This document shows, one piece after another, positions 10,682 to 22,739 of a stretch of 64,000 nucleotides of DNA (position 1 is its first letter; every line of letters starts with the position of its first letter). The notes below the pieces were generated by a model. That model was given only the letters and a program-made list of their open reading frames with translations. It did not search any database and was not told where the DNA came from. The position numbers and the translations under genes are program-made. The stretch covers positions 213,501 to 277,500 of the forward strand of contig CM030730.1 in assembly GCA_018127085.1 (NCBI GenBank). Direction: 5' to 3'. Source of the DNA: Pneumocystis sp. 'macacae' (lineage: Eukaryota; Ascomycota; Pneumocystomycetes; Pneumocystales; Pneumocystaceae).

Positions 10682-11367
10682 TTAAGCACTGTTATAAAAA
10701 CCATTTAATGAAGTAGGGAGAACGTTATCTCCTGCTGGTAGGGAAATAAAAAGTGAAAAAGGTATAAACCAAACACAAATAGCAAAAAAAGAAGCAACTT
10801 GACTAAAAGTAAATTTTTCATAGCTTTTTTTCCTTGAATATGTAAAAGAATTTGTTAATAATGAACCAAAATATGATCTAAAATGCCATATCCAGAACAG
10901 ATGATTTGAAATTGTAAAAACTAACAAGTCAAACTAATTCATATAAATATTATGGAGAATATACCAGATGCAATAATAAAATTTAAGGAAGAGATAGAAA
11001 TGCAAGGAAATGACCGAAGATTTGACAAATATAGTATATGTGATAAGATTGAAAACATAATAAAAAAAAAGGGGAATTTGTCAAAAATTAAAATAACAAA
11101 ATGTAAGAATATAACAAACTAGAAGTATAAGTCAGAAGACCGTAATTTTATATGTATTTTTTTTACATAAATCATTTTTCTTAGTAATTTTTTAGAAAAT
11201 TCTGAATATTCTTCAATAAACTCTGATAAATAATAAAGTCCACATGCTAAATATGGATAAATTAGGAATACAATGTGCTAATTACATGAAAACTTACCAA
11301 CACATACTGTTAAAAGTAAAAATCCTGATATCAGTCCAAGGTAAGATAAAAAAATTATTCCATACAT
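10682..11367 (-). CDS. SVP26: Svp26/TEX261-family ER-Golgi membrane protein
   Basis: Svp26 is a four-span membrane protein cycling between ER and Golgi that sorts type II glycosyltransferases into COPII vesicles. Four exons (11367-11298, 11246-11167, 11118-10965, 10920-10682; introns of 51, 48 and 44 nt) give 180 residues, near the family length. The order of conserved segments is correct: SYLGLISGFLLL, CGLYYLSEFIEE, FVIFLHFVILIFDKFP, SILSHILYL, TISNHLFWIWHF, and SQVASFFAICVWFIPFSLF followed by the GDNVLPTS loop. It lies downstream of eIF2 gamma on the same strand. No C-terminal sorting motif stands out. Confidence 0.88.
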
Positions 11368-11597
11368 ATTTAACGATGATTTGCATAAGTCAATGACAGA
11401 AGCGAAAATTAAAATACCATTTTTATATAAAAATAGAAAACTCTAATTAGATTCCAATATTCTATATAAAGCAATATTTTATCTTTTAGAAAATACTTAA
11501 AAGACATTTTGAAGTTATGTTTAAACTTTTTGAAAAAAATGTACAAAATATAATTAAAGACAATGAAAACAAACATAATCTTGCTTTATAAAGAAAA

Positions 11598-13352
11598 CTA
11601 TATATTTTCTAATATTTGTCCATTTTGGATTTTTCCCCAACCAATTAAGCGCCAATGTTTTTCAATTCGTCTTGAAAGAGCAATTTTTTCATTGACTTCT
11701 GTACATGCAGGTGATGTTAAAACAAGCTTTGCTAGATCCTATTAATAGTTTATATATTTCTCTAAAAATAAAAGAAGACTTTTACCCCCTTAACAGAAAT
11801 AACTCGGCCTCCAGTAGATGTAGAGCCAATATTTACCATAAGTACTTCGTTTTTAGCCAGCTTTTGTACTTTTGCTTGTTTCCTATCAACCGTTTTTACA
11901 CCAAGTAAGCGGCGAAGCAAGAAATAATTAATTTCAATTGCAACAAAAATAGAAGGCAGTCGACCTTTCAGACCAAGTACTTGTCCAACAAGACGATCAC
12001 CACGACACAGTGTAGGGTCAACATGTGTTCCAACGCCTATTTTAAATTAGTGGTTTTATTACTAGAAAAAAAAGATGATACCAATCAAACCACCAGGAAC
12101 AGCAAACTTTAAATCATTATGTTCGGCAAAAAGGGAAACAATCCGTGATAAAATAGGCTTACAATGAAATTTTCCCTCACTGTCTTTTGTCACAATTCCT
12201 GGTCTAATCTCAATTTCATCTCCAACACGTAGAATGCCTGTTAAAATACCACCGCCTGCAACACCTCCTTTTAGATCATCTACCTCTGCTCCAGGTTTGT
12301 TCACATCAAAAGAACGGATTACAATAAGTCTTGGATCGCTTGAATAATTCCGTATTGGAACAGGAATTCGCTTTACAATATATTCAAGAATTGCATCAAT
12401 GTTATATTTAAGTTGTGCAGAAATAGGAACTACAGGTGCAGAATCAGCAATTGTACCTAATATTTATAATTAGTTAGTGTCTCTTTGGAAAACAATTCAA
12501 CCTTTAATAAACTTAAGGATGCTATTATAATGTTCTTCTGCAGCTTCTTCTCTCATTAAATCTACCTTGTTCTGTAATATAATAATATGTTCAAGTTTCA
12601 TAATTTCAATAGCTGCAAGATGCTCACTTGTTTGCGGCTGCGGACAGCTCTCATTTCCTGCAATCAAAAGTAATGCTGCATCCATTACTGCTGCTCCATT
12701 TAACATTGTTGCCTATACTATGTTAATAAAAGGTTATACATGGTCATTTTAAATAAAACCATTAAAATATCATGTCCAGGACAATCAACAAATGATACAT
12801 GACGTATCAAATCCATTTTGCTTCCACAACCTGGCTGTTCACAGATAACATTTTCTTTAATTTCACTTCCGTATGATCTGTAGCATCCTGGACGTGGACA
12901 TGACTCATTAGAACATTTGTAAATCTAAAAAAAGACTGTCAACAAGTTTATAGTACAGAAAAAGACTTTTTATACCTTTGCATTAGCATAACCAAGCTTA
13001 ATCGTGATATTTCTTTCCAGCTCATTTTTGTATCTAAAAAATATTATTAAGCTATTTAGATATCAAAAAATATAACCTGACTGTAGATACGCCAGAAATA
13101 GCCTTTACTACCGTAGACTATTCCGTTATTTTTCATTCAGGACCTATATATATAAACTTTACCTTGCCATGAGCAACATGACCTATATAATTAAAATAAG
13201 TTCCAAATAGCATAAAAAAATTATTTTTTTGGGAAAAACTTCTTACCAATTGTCCCTATATTGATTGTAGCTTGTCTTTGTATTATAGGTAGAGAAAATG
13301 GATGAAGATTTAATGGATCAACAATAATTTCTTCAGATTGATCTGATGACAT
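11598..13352 (-). CDS. GCD11: eIF2 gamma, GTP-binding translation initiation factor
   Basis: Gamma subunit of eIF2, which binds GTP and initiator tRNA. Nine exons (13352-13247, 13182-13163, 13117-13077, 13033-12976, 12924-12760, 12712-12502, 12456-12082, 12036-11786, 11738-11598) give 455 residues. G-domain motifs: GHVAHGKST (G1), DCPGH (G3) and QNKVDL (G4). The Cys knuckle of eIF2 gamma follows ([11 protein letters not shown] ... CEQPGC), and domains II and III carry [19 protein letters not shown] and the C-terminal WRLIGWGKI. The second exon is only 20 nt and carries the P-loop codons. Eight introns in 455 codons is dense even for this window. Confidence 0.96.
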
Positions 13353-13711
13353 TATTTCATTTAAAATCAATATCCATGCCAAGTAAACAGTTAAGAAGTA
13401 TATATGTTAATTCAAGCACGCTAATATGTTTTTTAAAAATATATTTACGGATTATATTTATGTCAACTTTATTAAAAGTTTTAAACGTATTTTTTTGTGT
13501 AAATAAGAATTTTGAATTAAATAACTTTTATAAAAAAAAATAAAAATACATAAAATACTGCAGTTTTTTTCAATATAGGCTTTACCCATACAGCTTTTTT
13601 CTCTGATTAATATGCTTACTTCGGATATGATAAGTACATAAAATGAATAAACGAATAATGATAATATAACTTTAGATGATAATAGAAATAGTGTAATATT
13701 CAAACATTGTA
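13353..13711. other. Intergenic, upstream of eIF2 gamma
   Basis: A 359-base AT-rich spacer between the SmB stop and the eIF2 gamma start, both on the minus strand. Two overlapping frames of 65 and 81 codons have no family resemblance. It is presumably the eIF2 gamma promoter plus the SmB 3' UTR. Confidence 0.5.
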
Positions 13712-14646
13712 TTATCCAGGAGGCCTAAAGCCTGGCGGAGGTTGTGTCTGTGAAAATCCAGGAGGCGCAAACCCCTAACAACGGTTAGTTATTAAAACAT
13801 ATGGATATCTATATAGATATATAGATATAAGAATGAAACCTGAGGAGGTAAAGGCATACCAGAAGGTGAAAAGCCAGGAGGTCGAAAGACAGGAGGTGCA
13901 GCCATCCCAGTACCAACACCACGGACAGGACCAGTAAGCCCTATAGTGAAAAATAATTGGTAATGTGAAAAAAAAACAATAAAACTAACCTGCAGGCGCC
14001 ACTGCAGGGGCAACACCCACAGGAAGACCCCTTCCTACAGAATACATTAAAAACACAGTAACATAGAGAAAGAGTTTAAATAATACCTGCTGGATGACCC
14101 ATACCTGGGCCAGACTGAAGACTAGTAAGTCGAGTAGATGAGTCAGCAGGTGGCGGTCCTTCGATAGACAAGGAGACAATAAATTCCCCACGGAGAATTG
14201 TAAGACCAAGTGTACGCCTCTCCTCGATTTCTGTTTCATCTTTGGCTGTTTTTGTCATCTTGCGTTTAATACAGCGAAACTCTTCACAGTCTGCTAGAAC
14301 CATATTCATATGTTTGTCTATACCCCCATTAACCTTCATACACTCTCTAACACAGAAACACACCAAACGCAAGCATCTGACCCGTCAATTGCCGAGAATC
14401 TGCAAGAATAACACGCAGACGATAGTTGATCATATTGGTCTAATAAATAAATCAGTAAGTACTTTATATTTACAAAAATCCCCCAGTGAATTCAAAAAAA
14501 ACAATAATATTCCAAAAAAATCACTGTTTTATATCCTATACATACCATTTTACTGCCTTTTACTGCCGTTGCCTAAAACACAGTTAAAATGCATTTTTAA
14601 TAGAAAGAAACAAAGAAAAAAGAAACTGCGTAATCAGCCATACCAT
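13712..14646 (-). CDS. smb1: Small nuclear ribonucleoprotein SmB (Sm B/B')
   Basis: Core Sm-ring protein of the U1, U2, U4 and U5 snRNPs. Seven exons (14646-14644, 14572-14546, 14439-14364, 14317-14087, 14034-13990, 13940-13840, 13774-13712) give 181 residues. The Sm1 motif reads [17 protein letters not shown] then [20 protein letters not shown]; Sm2 reads [23 protein letters not shown]. The tail is rich in Pro and Gly with [13 protein letters not shown] repeats, as expected for SmB. In this model the first exon is the ATG alone: the 71-nt intron starts directly after it. The 106-nt second intron is long for this window. The N-terminal two exons are the least certain part. Confidence 0.9.
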
Positions 14647-15319
14647 TTTAACTGTTTTTAGCGACTTTATGCAGAATCCTCAGATAATTCCCTAATTTTT
14701 TGTATTTTTTTCTAAAAATACAGTATTTTTAGAATACTTGTTTTTTCGCCCTAGATTCCGATCTATTAGCTGCACTCTCTCGAAAAAAGGCATTCATACT
14801 CTCAATATTCTTCCAATCTCTGGAAAATACAATTTTTGCTTTTCCGTTCTTTTATATATTGTTTTTTGGTTTTTTATAGTTACTTTATTTCCGAGGGTTC
14901 TGCGGCATCGACAGTGACTGCACACATAACTATCGAACAGCTGGTGCAGCATATATTGTGCATATATTACATATTATATATTGCTTAATTGTTTTATAGA
15001 AGCAAGTTTACGGAAAATATACATCTGGAAGTACTGTTTGAGTGTATCTGTGTGCACATTGGTGTTTTTGTTTCTACATAGAAACATTAGGAAGAAAATA
15101 TCCTACAAGTATTTACTGCAGTGACCCAGCACAACATATAAGTGCAGAAATAGCACCATTTGATATATTTTCTTTCAAATAAGCCTTTTTTGAGTTTAGA
15201 GTGCATATACTGTGCGTATACATTATATATATACTATATATATCTGGGAAAACATTTTACACTTTTTTGGGTACATACATTGTAAAGGATTTGTTGTATA
15301 ATACTTGTTTTGACAGGGG
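14647..15319. promoter_or_regulatory. Divergent promoter SmB/clathrin heavy chain
   Basis: 673 bases between two start codons on opposite strands. The part from 14940 to 15250 contains alternating purine-pyrimidine runs with GTGCATATA, GTGCGTATAC and long TATA runs, the same flavour as the CAP/PRP8 promoter at 52.9-53.2 kb. No ORF or RNA gene is recognised. A GTAAAG...TTTTGACAG pair immediately before the clathrin ATG could be a small 5' UTR intron. Confidence 0.45.
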
Positions 15320-18300
15320 ATGAGCCATCTTCCTATTCGTTTTCAAGAACATTTCCAGGTAAATCTTCATTTCAATAGAAAACATTAACATTCCTTAGCT
15401 GACAACATTTGGTATTCAAAAAGCATCAATTGGTTTTACTAGTTTGACATTGCAAAGTGATAAATGGATATGGTGCGTTTGAGAGTACATAGGGATATTG
15501 CTCATGATTATTAGTGTTTGTGAATCAGTGGATGGACGACGGGAAGTTGTTATTATTGATTTAGCAAATCCATCAGCATTAATACGACGGCCAATCAGTG
15601 CAGAAGCTGCTATTCTTCACCCATCGAAGCATATTATTGCACTACGTTCAGAAAGACAGCTGCAAGTTTTCCATCTTGAACTCAAAACAAAGTTGAAAGC
15701 ACATATTATGGATGAGGATGTGCAATTTTGGCGATGGATCAATGACCAGGCAATTGGGCTTGTAACGAATACATCAGTATACCATTGGCCGTTACAGTCG
15801 GAGATGCAGCCTGTAAAGGTGTTTGAACGGCATCCATCAATGGCAGACACACAAATTATTAATTATCATGTAAATAAGAGTGAAAAGTGGTCATTGTTGG
15901 TGGGAATTGCATCAAGAGATGGCCGTGTAGTAGGTAGCATGCAGTTGTATTCAAAGGAGCGAAATATTAGTCAATCTATTGAAGGGCATGCTGCAGCATT
16001 TGCTACTCTTAAAGCAAGCGAAGGGTCGTACGAATACAAGCTTTTTGTGTTTGCAGTGAGAACAACAACAGCAGCAAAGGTAGTATTGACGTTTTTGGAA
16101 GATATAGGCTGATTACAGTAGCTTCATATTGTTGAGATTGATCATCAAGCTGGTAACCCAGTATTTCCAAAAAAAAACGTTGATATTTTCTTTCCTCCAG
16201 AGGCAGTAAACGATTTTCCAGTAGCAATACAGGTATCGAAGAAATATTCAGTCATTTATCTTGTTACAAAGTATGGGTTTATTCATATATATGATCTTGA
16301 GACAGGAGTATGTATTTTTATGAATAGGATATCGAGTGATACGATTTTTGTTACAACAGAATATGAAAATGGTAATAGTATTTTGGGTATTAATCGCAAA
16401 GGGCAGGTTTTGAGTGTTTCGATTGATGAATCAAACATTATTTCTTATATTTTGAATAATTTAAATGATATACCTCTGGCTATTAGAATTGCTAGTCGTG
16501 CTTCTTTGCCTGGTGCCGAAGATCTTTATAAACAACAATTTGATAGTCTTTTTTCAATGGGGAATTATCAAGAGGCTGCAAAAATTGCTGCTAATTCTCC
16601 AATGGTATTTTCTTTTTTATATAAATAACCGTATTAATTATTATAAGGGAATTTTACGAACACCTCATACTATTGAACGGTTTAAACAAGTCTCTGTAGA
16701 ACCAGGTCAACTTCCACCAATTCTGCATTATTTTGGAATTCTTTTGGATAAAGGAATTCTTAATACGTATGAAACATTAGAACTAGTTAAACCAGTTCTT
16801 GCGCAAAATCGTGAAAATTTACTTGAAAAATGGATTCAGGAGAATAAACTGGAATATTCTGAAGCATTAGGAGATATTGTGCAGCCATATAATCCAAAAA
16901 TAGCTTTGAGTATTTATGTCAAGGCGAATATCCCTCAAAAAGTAGTTCAATGTCTTATAGAAACTGGACAGTTTGAAAAAATTATTTCATATGTAAATAA
17001 AGTTGGGTATTCTCCGGATTATGGAGACTTATTTCGCCAGATAATCAAGATAAATATTGAAAAAGGAGTAGAATTTGCTACTCAAATAGCAAGCTCTAAA
17101 AGTATTACTTTAGTTGATATTGAGAAAATAACAGATATATTTTTATCTCGAAATATGATTCAGCAAGCTACAGCATTTTTGTTAGATGCTTTAAAAGATA
17201 ATAGACCTGAGCATGGACATTTGCAGACTCGTCTTTTGGAAGCTAATCTTTTAAGTGCACCTCAAGTTGCTGATGCTATTCTCGGTAATGAAATGTTTTC
17301 GTATTATGATAAATCAGTGATTGCATCTCTTTGTGAAAAGTCAGGGCTCTATCAACGGGTATGCATATATAAACTTTTTATAAAGATGCTAATGGTATCT
17401 TTTAGGCATTGGAACATTATACCCAAATAGATGATATTAAAAGAGTGTTAGTACATGTTCAGACTATAAATTCAGAATGGCTTATGAATTATTTTAAAAA
17501 CCTTGATTCTGAAATATCTTTTGAATGTTTTAAAGAATTATTTAAAGTTAAACAAAATTTCCAAATTGTTCTTCAGATTGCCATTAAACATTCAGAAAAG
17601 CTTGGAGTATCTCGTATAATTGATCTTTTTGAGCAATTTAATTTTGAAGAAGGATTATATTATTATCTTGCAAGTATAATAAACACAACTGATTCTCCTG
17701 ATGCTGTTTTCAAATACATACAAGCAGCATGTCGTGTTGGTCAATTAAGAGAAGTCGAACGAATTTGTCGCGAAAATAATTTCCTAAATCCTGAAAAAGT
17801 AAAAAACTTTCTTAAAGAAGAAAAGCTTCCTGACCAACTTCCTTTTATTATTATTTGTGATAGGTTTGATTTTATTTATGATCTTGTTCTCTTTCTATAT
17901 CAAAATCATCATTTTAAATCTATTGAAACTTATGTTCAAAAAGTGAACCCATCACGTACGCCTTCTGTCATTGGTGTTTTACTTGATCTTGATTGTGAAG
18001 AACAATTTATTAAAAATCTTTTATCTACAGTGTTGGATCAAGTATCTATAGATGAACTTATAGAAGAAGTAGAAAAACGAAATAGGCTAAAATTATTACT
18101 TCCATTTTTAGAGTCTATTTTTGAAAAAGGTAATCAAAATCCATCGGTATTTAATGTTCTTGCAAAAATTTATATTGATAATAATAATGATCCCAATAAA
18201 TTTCTTCAAGAGAATGACTTTTATGACACTCTTGTTATTGGGAAATATTGTGAAAAAAGAGATCCATATTTGGCTTTTATTGCCTATCAAAAAGGCCAAA

Positions 18301-20936
18301 ATGATTATGAATTAATTCATATAACATCCGAAAATTCTATGTTTAAAGAACAAGCAAGGTACTTACTTCGAAGAAAAAATGAAACATTATGGAATTATGT
18401 TTTAAGAAAAGATAACGTTTATAGACGGTTTCTTGTGGACCAAGTAATTATCTTTATTATGATGTTTTAATTTCATTAATATTATTAGGTTATTTCTATT
18501 GCTATACCCGAGTCAAATAGTCCTGAAGAAGTTTCTATTGTTGTTAAGTCATTTATGAACGCAGAGTTGTCCTCAGAATTAATTGAGCTCCTTGAAAAAA
18601 TAGTTTTAGAACCCACTGTATTCAGTGATAACCAAAATCTCCAAAATTTACTTATTCTTACAGCTATTAAAGCAGATAAGACTCGTGTTATGGATTATAT
18701 AAATAAGCTTAAAGATTATGATGTTAAAGATATTGCAGCGATTGTATTAGAAAATTGTTTATATGAAGAAGGTTTTGAAATTTATAAAAAACATAATAAA
18801 CATATTGAAGCATTAAACGTTCTTATTGAGCATATTGTTAGTATTGACAGAGCAGCTGAGTATACAGAAAGTGTAGATATGCCAGAATTATGGAGTAGAC
18901 TTGCAAAAGGTCAATTAGATGGGTGTCGTATTAGAGATTCTATTAGTATATTTAACAAATTTTTTAATTTTTCTTCTAATTAATATAGATTCATATATTA
19001 GAGCATGTGATCCTAATAACTATCGTGAAGTTATAGAAATTTCTTCAAAAGCAAATAAATATTCTGATTTAATTCGATATTTAGAAATGGCTCGACAAAC
19101 TATTAGAGAGACAACTATTGATAGTGAGCTTCTTTTTGCTTATGCTCATACAAATCGTATTCATGCCATAGAATCTATGTTGCAGGGACCTAATATTGCA
19201 GATGTAAATATTTAATTCTAATTATTGCTTTTATTAATATTTGTAGGTTTTAAGTGTTGGAAATCGATGTTATGAACAAAAATATTATCAAGCTGCAAAG
19301 CTTATGTTTGTTAGTATTTCAAATTGGGCAAAATTGGCTTCAACATTAGTATATTTGAATGAATATCAGAATGCTATAGATTGTGCTAGAAAAGCAAATA
19401 GCATAAAGTAATAAATGATGTATTGATTGAGAATATAATTAATTCTTAACAGAGTGTGGAAGCAAGTTAATGATGCATGTATTGAACAAAAAGAATTCAG
19501 ACTTGCGCAGATTTGTGGTTTGAATTTGATTGTTCATACAGATGAAATACATGATGTTATTGCTAAATATGAGTGTAATGGATATTTTGATGAGCTTATT
19601 TCACTTTTAGAAGTTGGATTAAGTTTGGAAAGGGCTACAAGAAGTTTATTTACCGAGTTAGCAATTCTTTATGTAAAATATCGTCCAGATTCTGTTATGG
19701 AGCATTTAAAGTTATTTTGGAGTCGCCTTCATATTCCGAAAGTTGTAAAAATCTGTGAAGAAACTCATCTTTGGTCTGAGGCTGCATTTCTTTTTATGCA
19801 TTATGATGAATATGGTAAAGTATTTTTTTAATTGTAATAATGTTAATAATTTTTAGATAATGCTGCTCTTATTATGATAGAATATTCACAAGCATGGGAT
19901 CACAATTTGTTTAAAGATGCTTTGGTATTGATTTAAAATATTTTTAGGATTTTTAACAATTTTAGATAAAAGTCTCTAATACTGAAATAATTTATAAAGC
20001 TTTGGACTTTTATTACCAACAACAGCCATTACTCCTTACAGATCTGCTTTCAGTAGTTATTTCACGTGTTGATCACTCTAGAGTTGTTAAAATTTTTGAA
20101 AAATTGAATTCTATCCCGTTAATAATAAACTATCTTAAAGTTGTACAGCCTAAAAATATTGAGGCTATAAATGATGCGATTAATAATGTGTTTATTGAAG
20201 AAGAAGATTACAAATTATTAAAGAATTCTATAGACAATTATGATAATTTTAATCCTATAAAATTAGCAAAGCGTTTAGAGAAACATGATCTTATGGAATT
20301 TAGAAGAATTTCGGCTTATTTGTATAGGGTAATTGACTTTTTTTAAATAAATTATATACTTATTTTTTAGAAAAATAAAAAATGGAAACATTCTATAGAT
20401 TTATCAATTGCGGATAAGTTCTACTCAGATGCAATTGAAACTGCAAGTCTTAGCAGAGAAATCGATGTTATAAAAGATTTATTGAAATATTTTCAAGATA
20501 TTGGTGCAAATGTTTTTTTCTTCTTTTTTTAAATTAACATTTTAACATTTTAAAGGATTGTTTTGTTGCTATGCTTTACGCTGGTTATGATTTATTACCC
20601 GTTGATTATGTAATGGATCTTACATGGAGAGGAGGTTTTATAGATGTTACGATGCCTTTTTTTATTAACTTCATATATGAACAAGATCAGAAGGTAAGGC
20701 CCAATAAATTCTTTATGAGTATTATTTATTAGATATATCAGATAAAGCGGTTGGAAAAAGTTATTGAAAAGTACGAACTCAATAATTCTACCAATGATAA
20801 ACATGAATTATCTAGTTTTGCTACAGGGCTTTCTAATCGCCTTATTCTCGATGCTTCTGCTTCAGAATATCATAATCGTGCTTTATCTCAGTCTTCTGAC
20901 TTTGGAGGATTTCAAATGAATAGTTTCATACATTAG
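15320..20936 (+). CDS. CHC1: Clathrin heavy chain
   Basis: Heavy chain of the clathrin triskelion, coating vesicles at the plasma membrane, Golgi and endosomes. Fifteen exons (15320-15358, 15399-15472, 15515-16079, 16122-16604, 16648-17358, 17406-18443, 18489-18945, 18989-19203, 19247-19407, 19453-19814, 19857-19924, 19966-20328, 20371-20511, 20556-20693, 20733-20936) give 1672 residues, the typical length. The start [14 protein letters not shown] is diagnostic. The N-terminal beta-propeller is followed by the linker ([21 protein letters not shown]) and the alpha-solenoid, ending near the trimerisation region. Exons near the 5' end are visibly richer in G and C than those after 16.2 kb. Confidence 0.97.
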
Positions 20937-21131
20937 CTGTTAATAATTTTAATATATATAAAAACTAAAACCATAATATTAAAAAAAATTTATATTTATA
21001 TATTTTTTCATATAAGCGAGTCTTTGAAATCATTAAATTATCTACAATTGTTTTATTTTTTCTAAGAAACTTAAGTCACATATTCTCGATTATCGAGATT
21101 TACGGCAATTGTCAAAATAATTTTCATTAAG

Positions 21132-21850
21132 ATGGCACAGGAAAAAGGATCAAATCCTATGCGTGAAATTAAAATTCAAAAACTTGTTTTGAATATTTCA
21201 GTTGGAGAATCAGGTGGGTTTTTTTTCAAAAAAATCAAGTAGATTTAGCTAAATATTTAGGTGACCGGTTAACAAGAGCTGCTAAAGTTTTGGAGCAACT
21301 TTCTGGGCAAACACCGGTATATTCTAAGGCACGTTATACTAGTAAGTGGTTTTTGAGTCATTCTATCTCTTTTTAAACAATGAAATAGTCCGTGCTTTTG
21401 GTATTAGGCGAAACGAAAAAATTTCAGTATATGTTACTATTAGGGGTACTAAAGTATGTGGATTGTATTTAAATAGCCTGCATATGGAGTTTCTGATATA
21501 TATTTAGGCAGAAGAGATTCTTGAGCGTGGTTTAAAAGTAAAAGAATATGAATTGAAAAAATCGAATTTTAGTAATACCGGTAATTTTGGCTTTGGCATT
21601 CAGGAGCATATTGATTTGAATATCAAATACGATCCCTCTATTGGTATTTTTGGCATGGTATGAATGGTGATATTTTTGCCTTAAAATAATTTTGAAATAG
21701 GACTTTTATGTTGTTTTAGGTCGTCCTGGATCTCGAGTTTCAAAACGTAAACGATGTCGTTCTTCTATTGGGTCAAATCACAAGGTTACAAAAGAAGATG
21801 CAATTTTGTGGTTTAAAAATAGATATGATGCAACAGTTTTAAACCGTTGA
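21132..21850 (+). CDS. RPL11: 60S ribosomal protein uL5 (RPL11)
   Basis: Large-subunit protein of the central protuberance that contacts 5S rRNA. Five exons (21132-21213, 21261-21341, 21389-21453, 21508-21657, 21701-21850) give 175 residues, matching the family. Conserved segments: [66 protein letters not shown], and [20 protein letters not shown]. Four introns of 43-54 nt interrupt it. It is transcribed toward the ArfGAP gene, with a long AT-rich spacer between the two. Confidence 0.97.
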
Positions 21851-22739
21851 AGTTTTTTAATTACTATTTGTGGAATTATCTTTATTTTTTGATTTTAATA
21901 AACATCCTTTTAAAGCTGAAGGTTGTGTAATATAGTATTTCTAGACTTTCTGTGTTTCTTTTATATTTTTTGTATTTTTTTCTTCCAATTATTTGTTATT
22001 ATTACCTTCTATGTTGACATTAAGAGCGTTAATTAGCTAAGTGTTTACTGGAAATATTTGAAATCTCCCTTATTGAAGTTTGTTTGGAGATGTTTTTAAA
22101 AGTGTTTTTTAATTTTTTAAAAGAATAATAGATTAAATTTAAAAATTTTCGTATTATATACAATTGTGCTTAATATTTATCTCATAAAATTTTAAAAGTT
22201 GGTATTTACACTGTTTTTTGTATAAAATTTATATGTTAAAAGAAGTTATATGATTTAATATATTATAAAATTTCTATTAATATCGAAAAATAAAAGATTA
22301 ATTTAAAAATATAATAATAAATCAGTTTAAGAAAATAATTTATTTCAATAATTTATTTTTAACCTCTTTTTAATTAAAATTAAATAAAATTTTATATAAA
22401 TTAAATATAAGTAAAAAGGACATTAAACAAAATTATGGTATTTTATACAAATTTGATCTAAAAACACTATTAACTATTATAAAAATATTTTATGGAATGT
22501 AAAATATTCTAAAATAATATTTTAAACAAATATAATATGTTTTAAAAATAATGTAAAATAAAATACTAAAAAAAGATGTTTTAAAAATTATAATTATTAA
22601 TAAAATAAAAAAAATATTTCATAATCATAATAAATAAAGTCAATATATATTATCTTAATAAATTACATAACTCAGAATACATAATTTACCGAAACTTAAT
22701 CAATACTTTTTATCCTAAAACATTTTACTTAAAATATCC
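21851..22739. other. Long, extremely AT-rich convergent intergenic region
   Basis: 889 bases between the 3' ends of uL5 and the ArfGAP gene. From about 22,080 it is almost entirely A and T, with many AATAAA/TTTAAA-like runs and no reading frame. It holds nothing I can name. Such DNA could contain polyadenylation signals or an ARS-like element, but there is no specific evidence. Confidence 0.5.

Noticed and set aside
13346..13703. Overlapping plus and minus frames between eIF2 gamma and SmB
   Set aside because: AT-rich low-complexity Phe/Ile/Lys/Asn sequence in an intergenic spacer.
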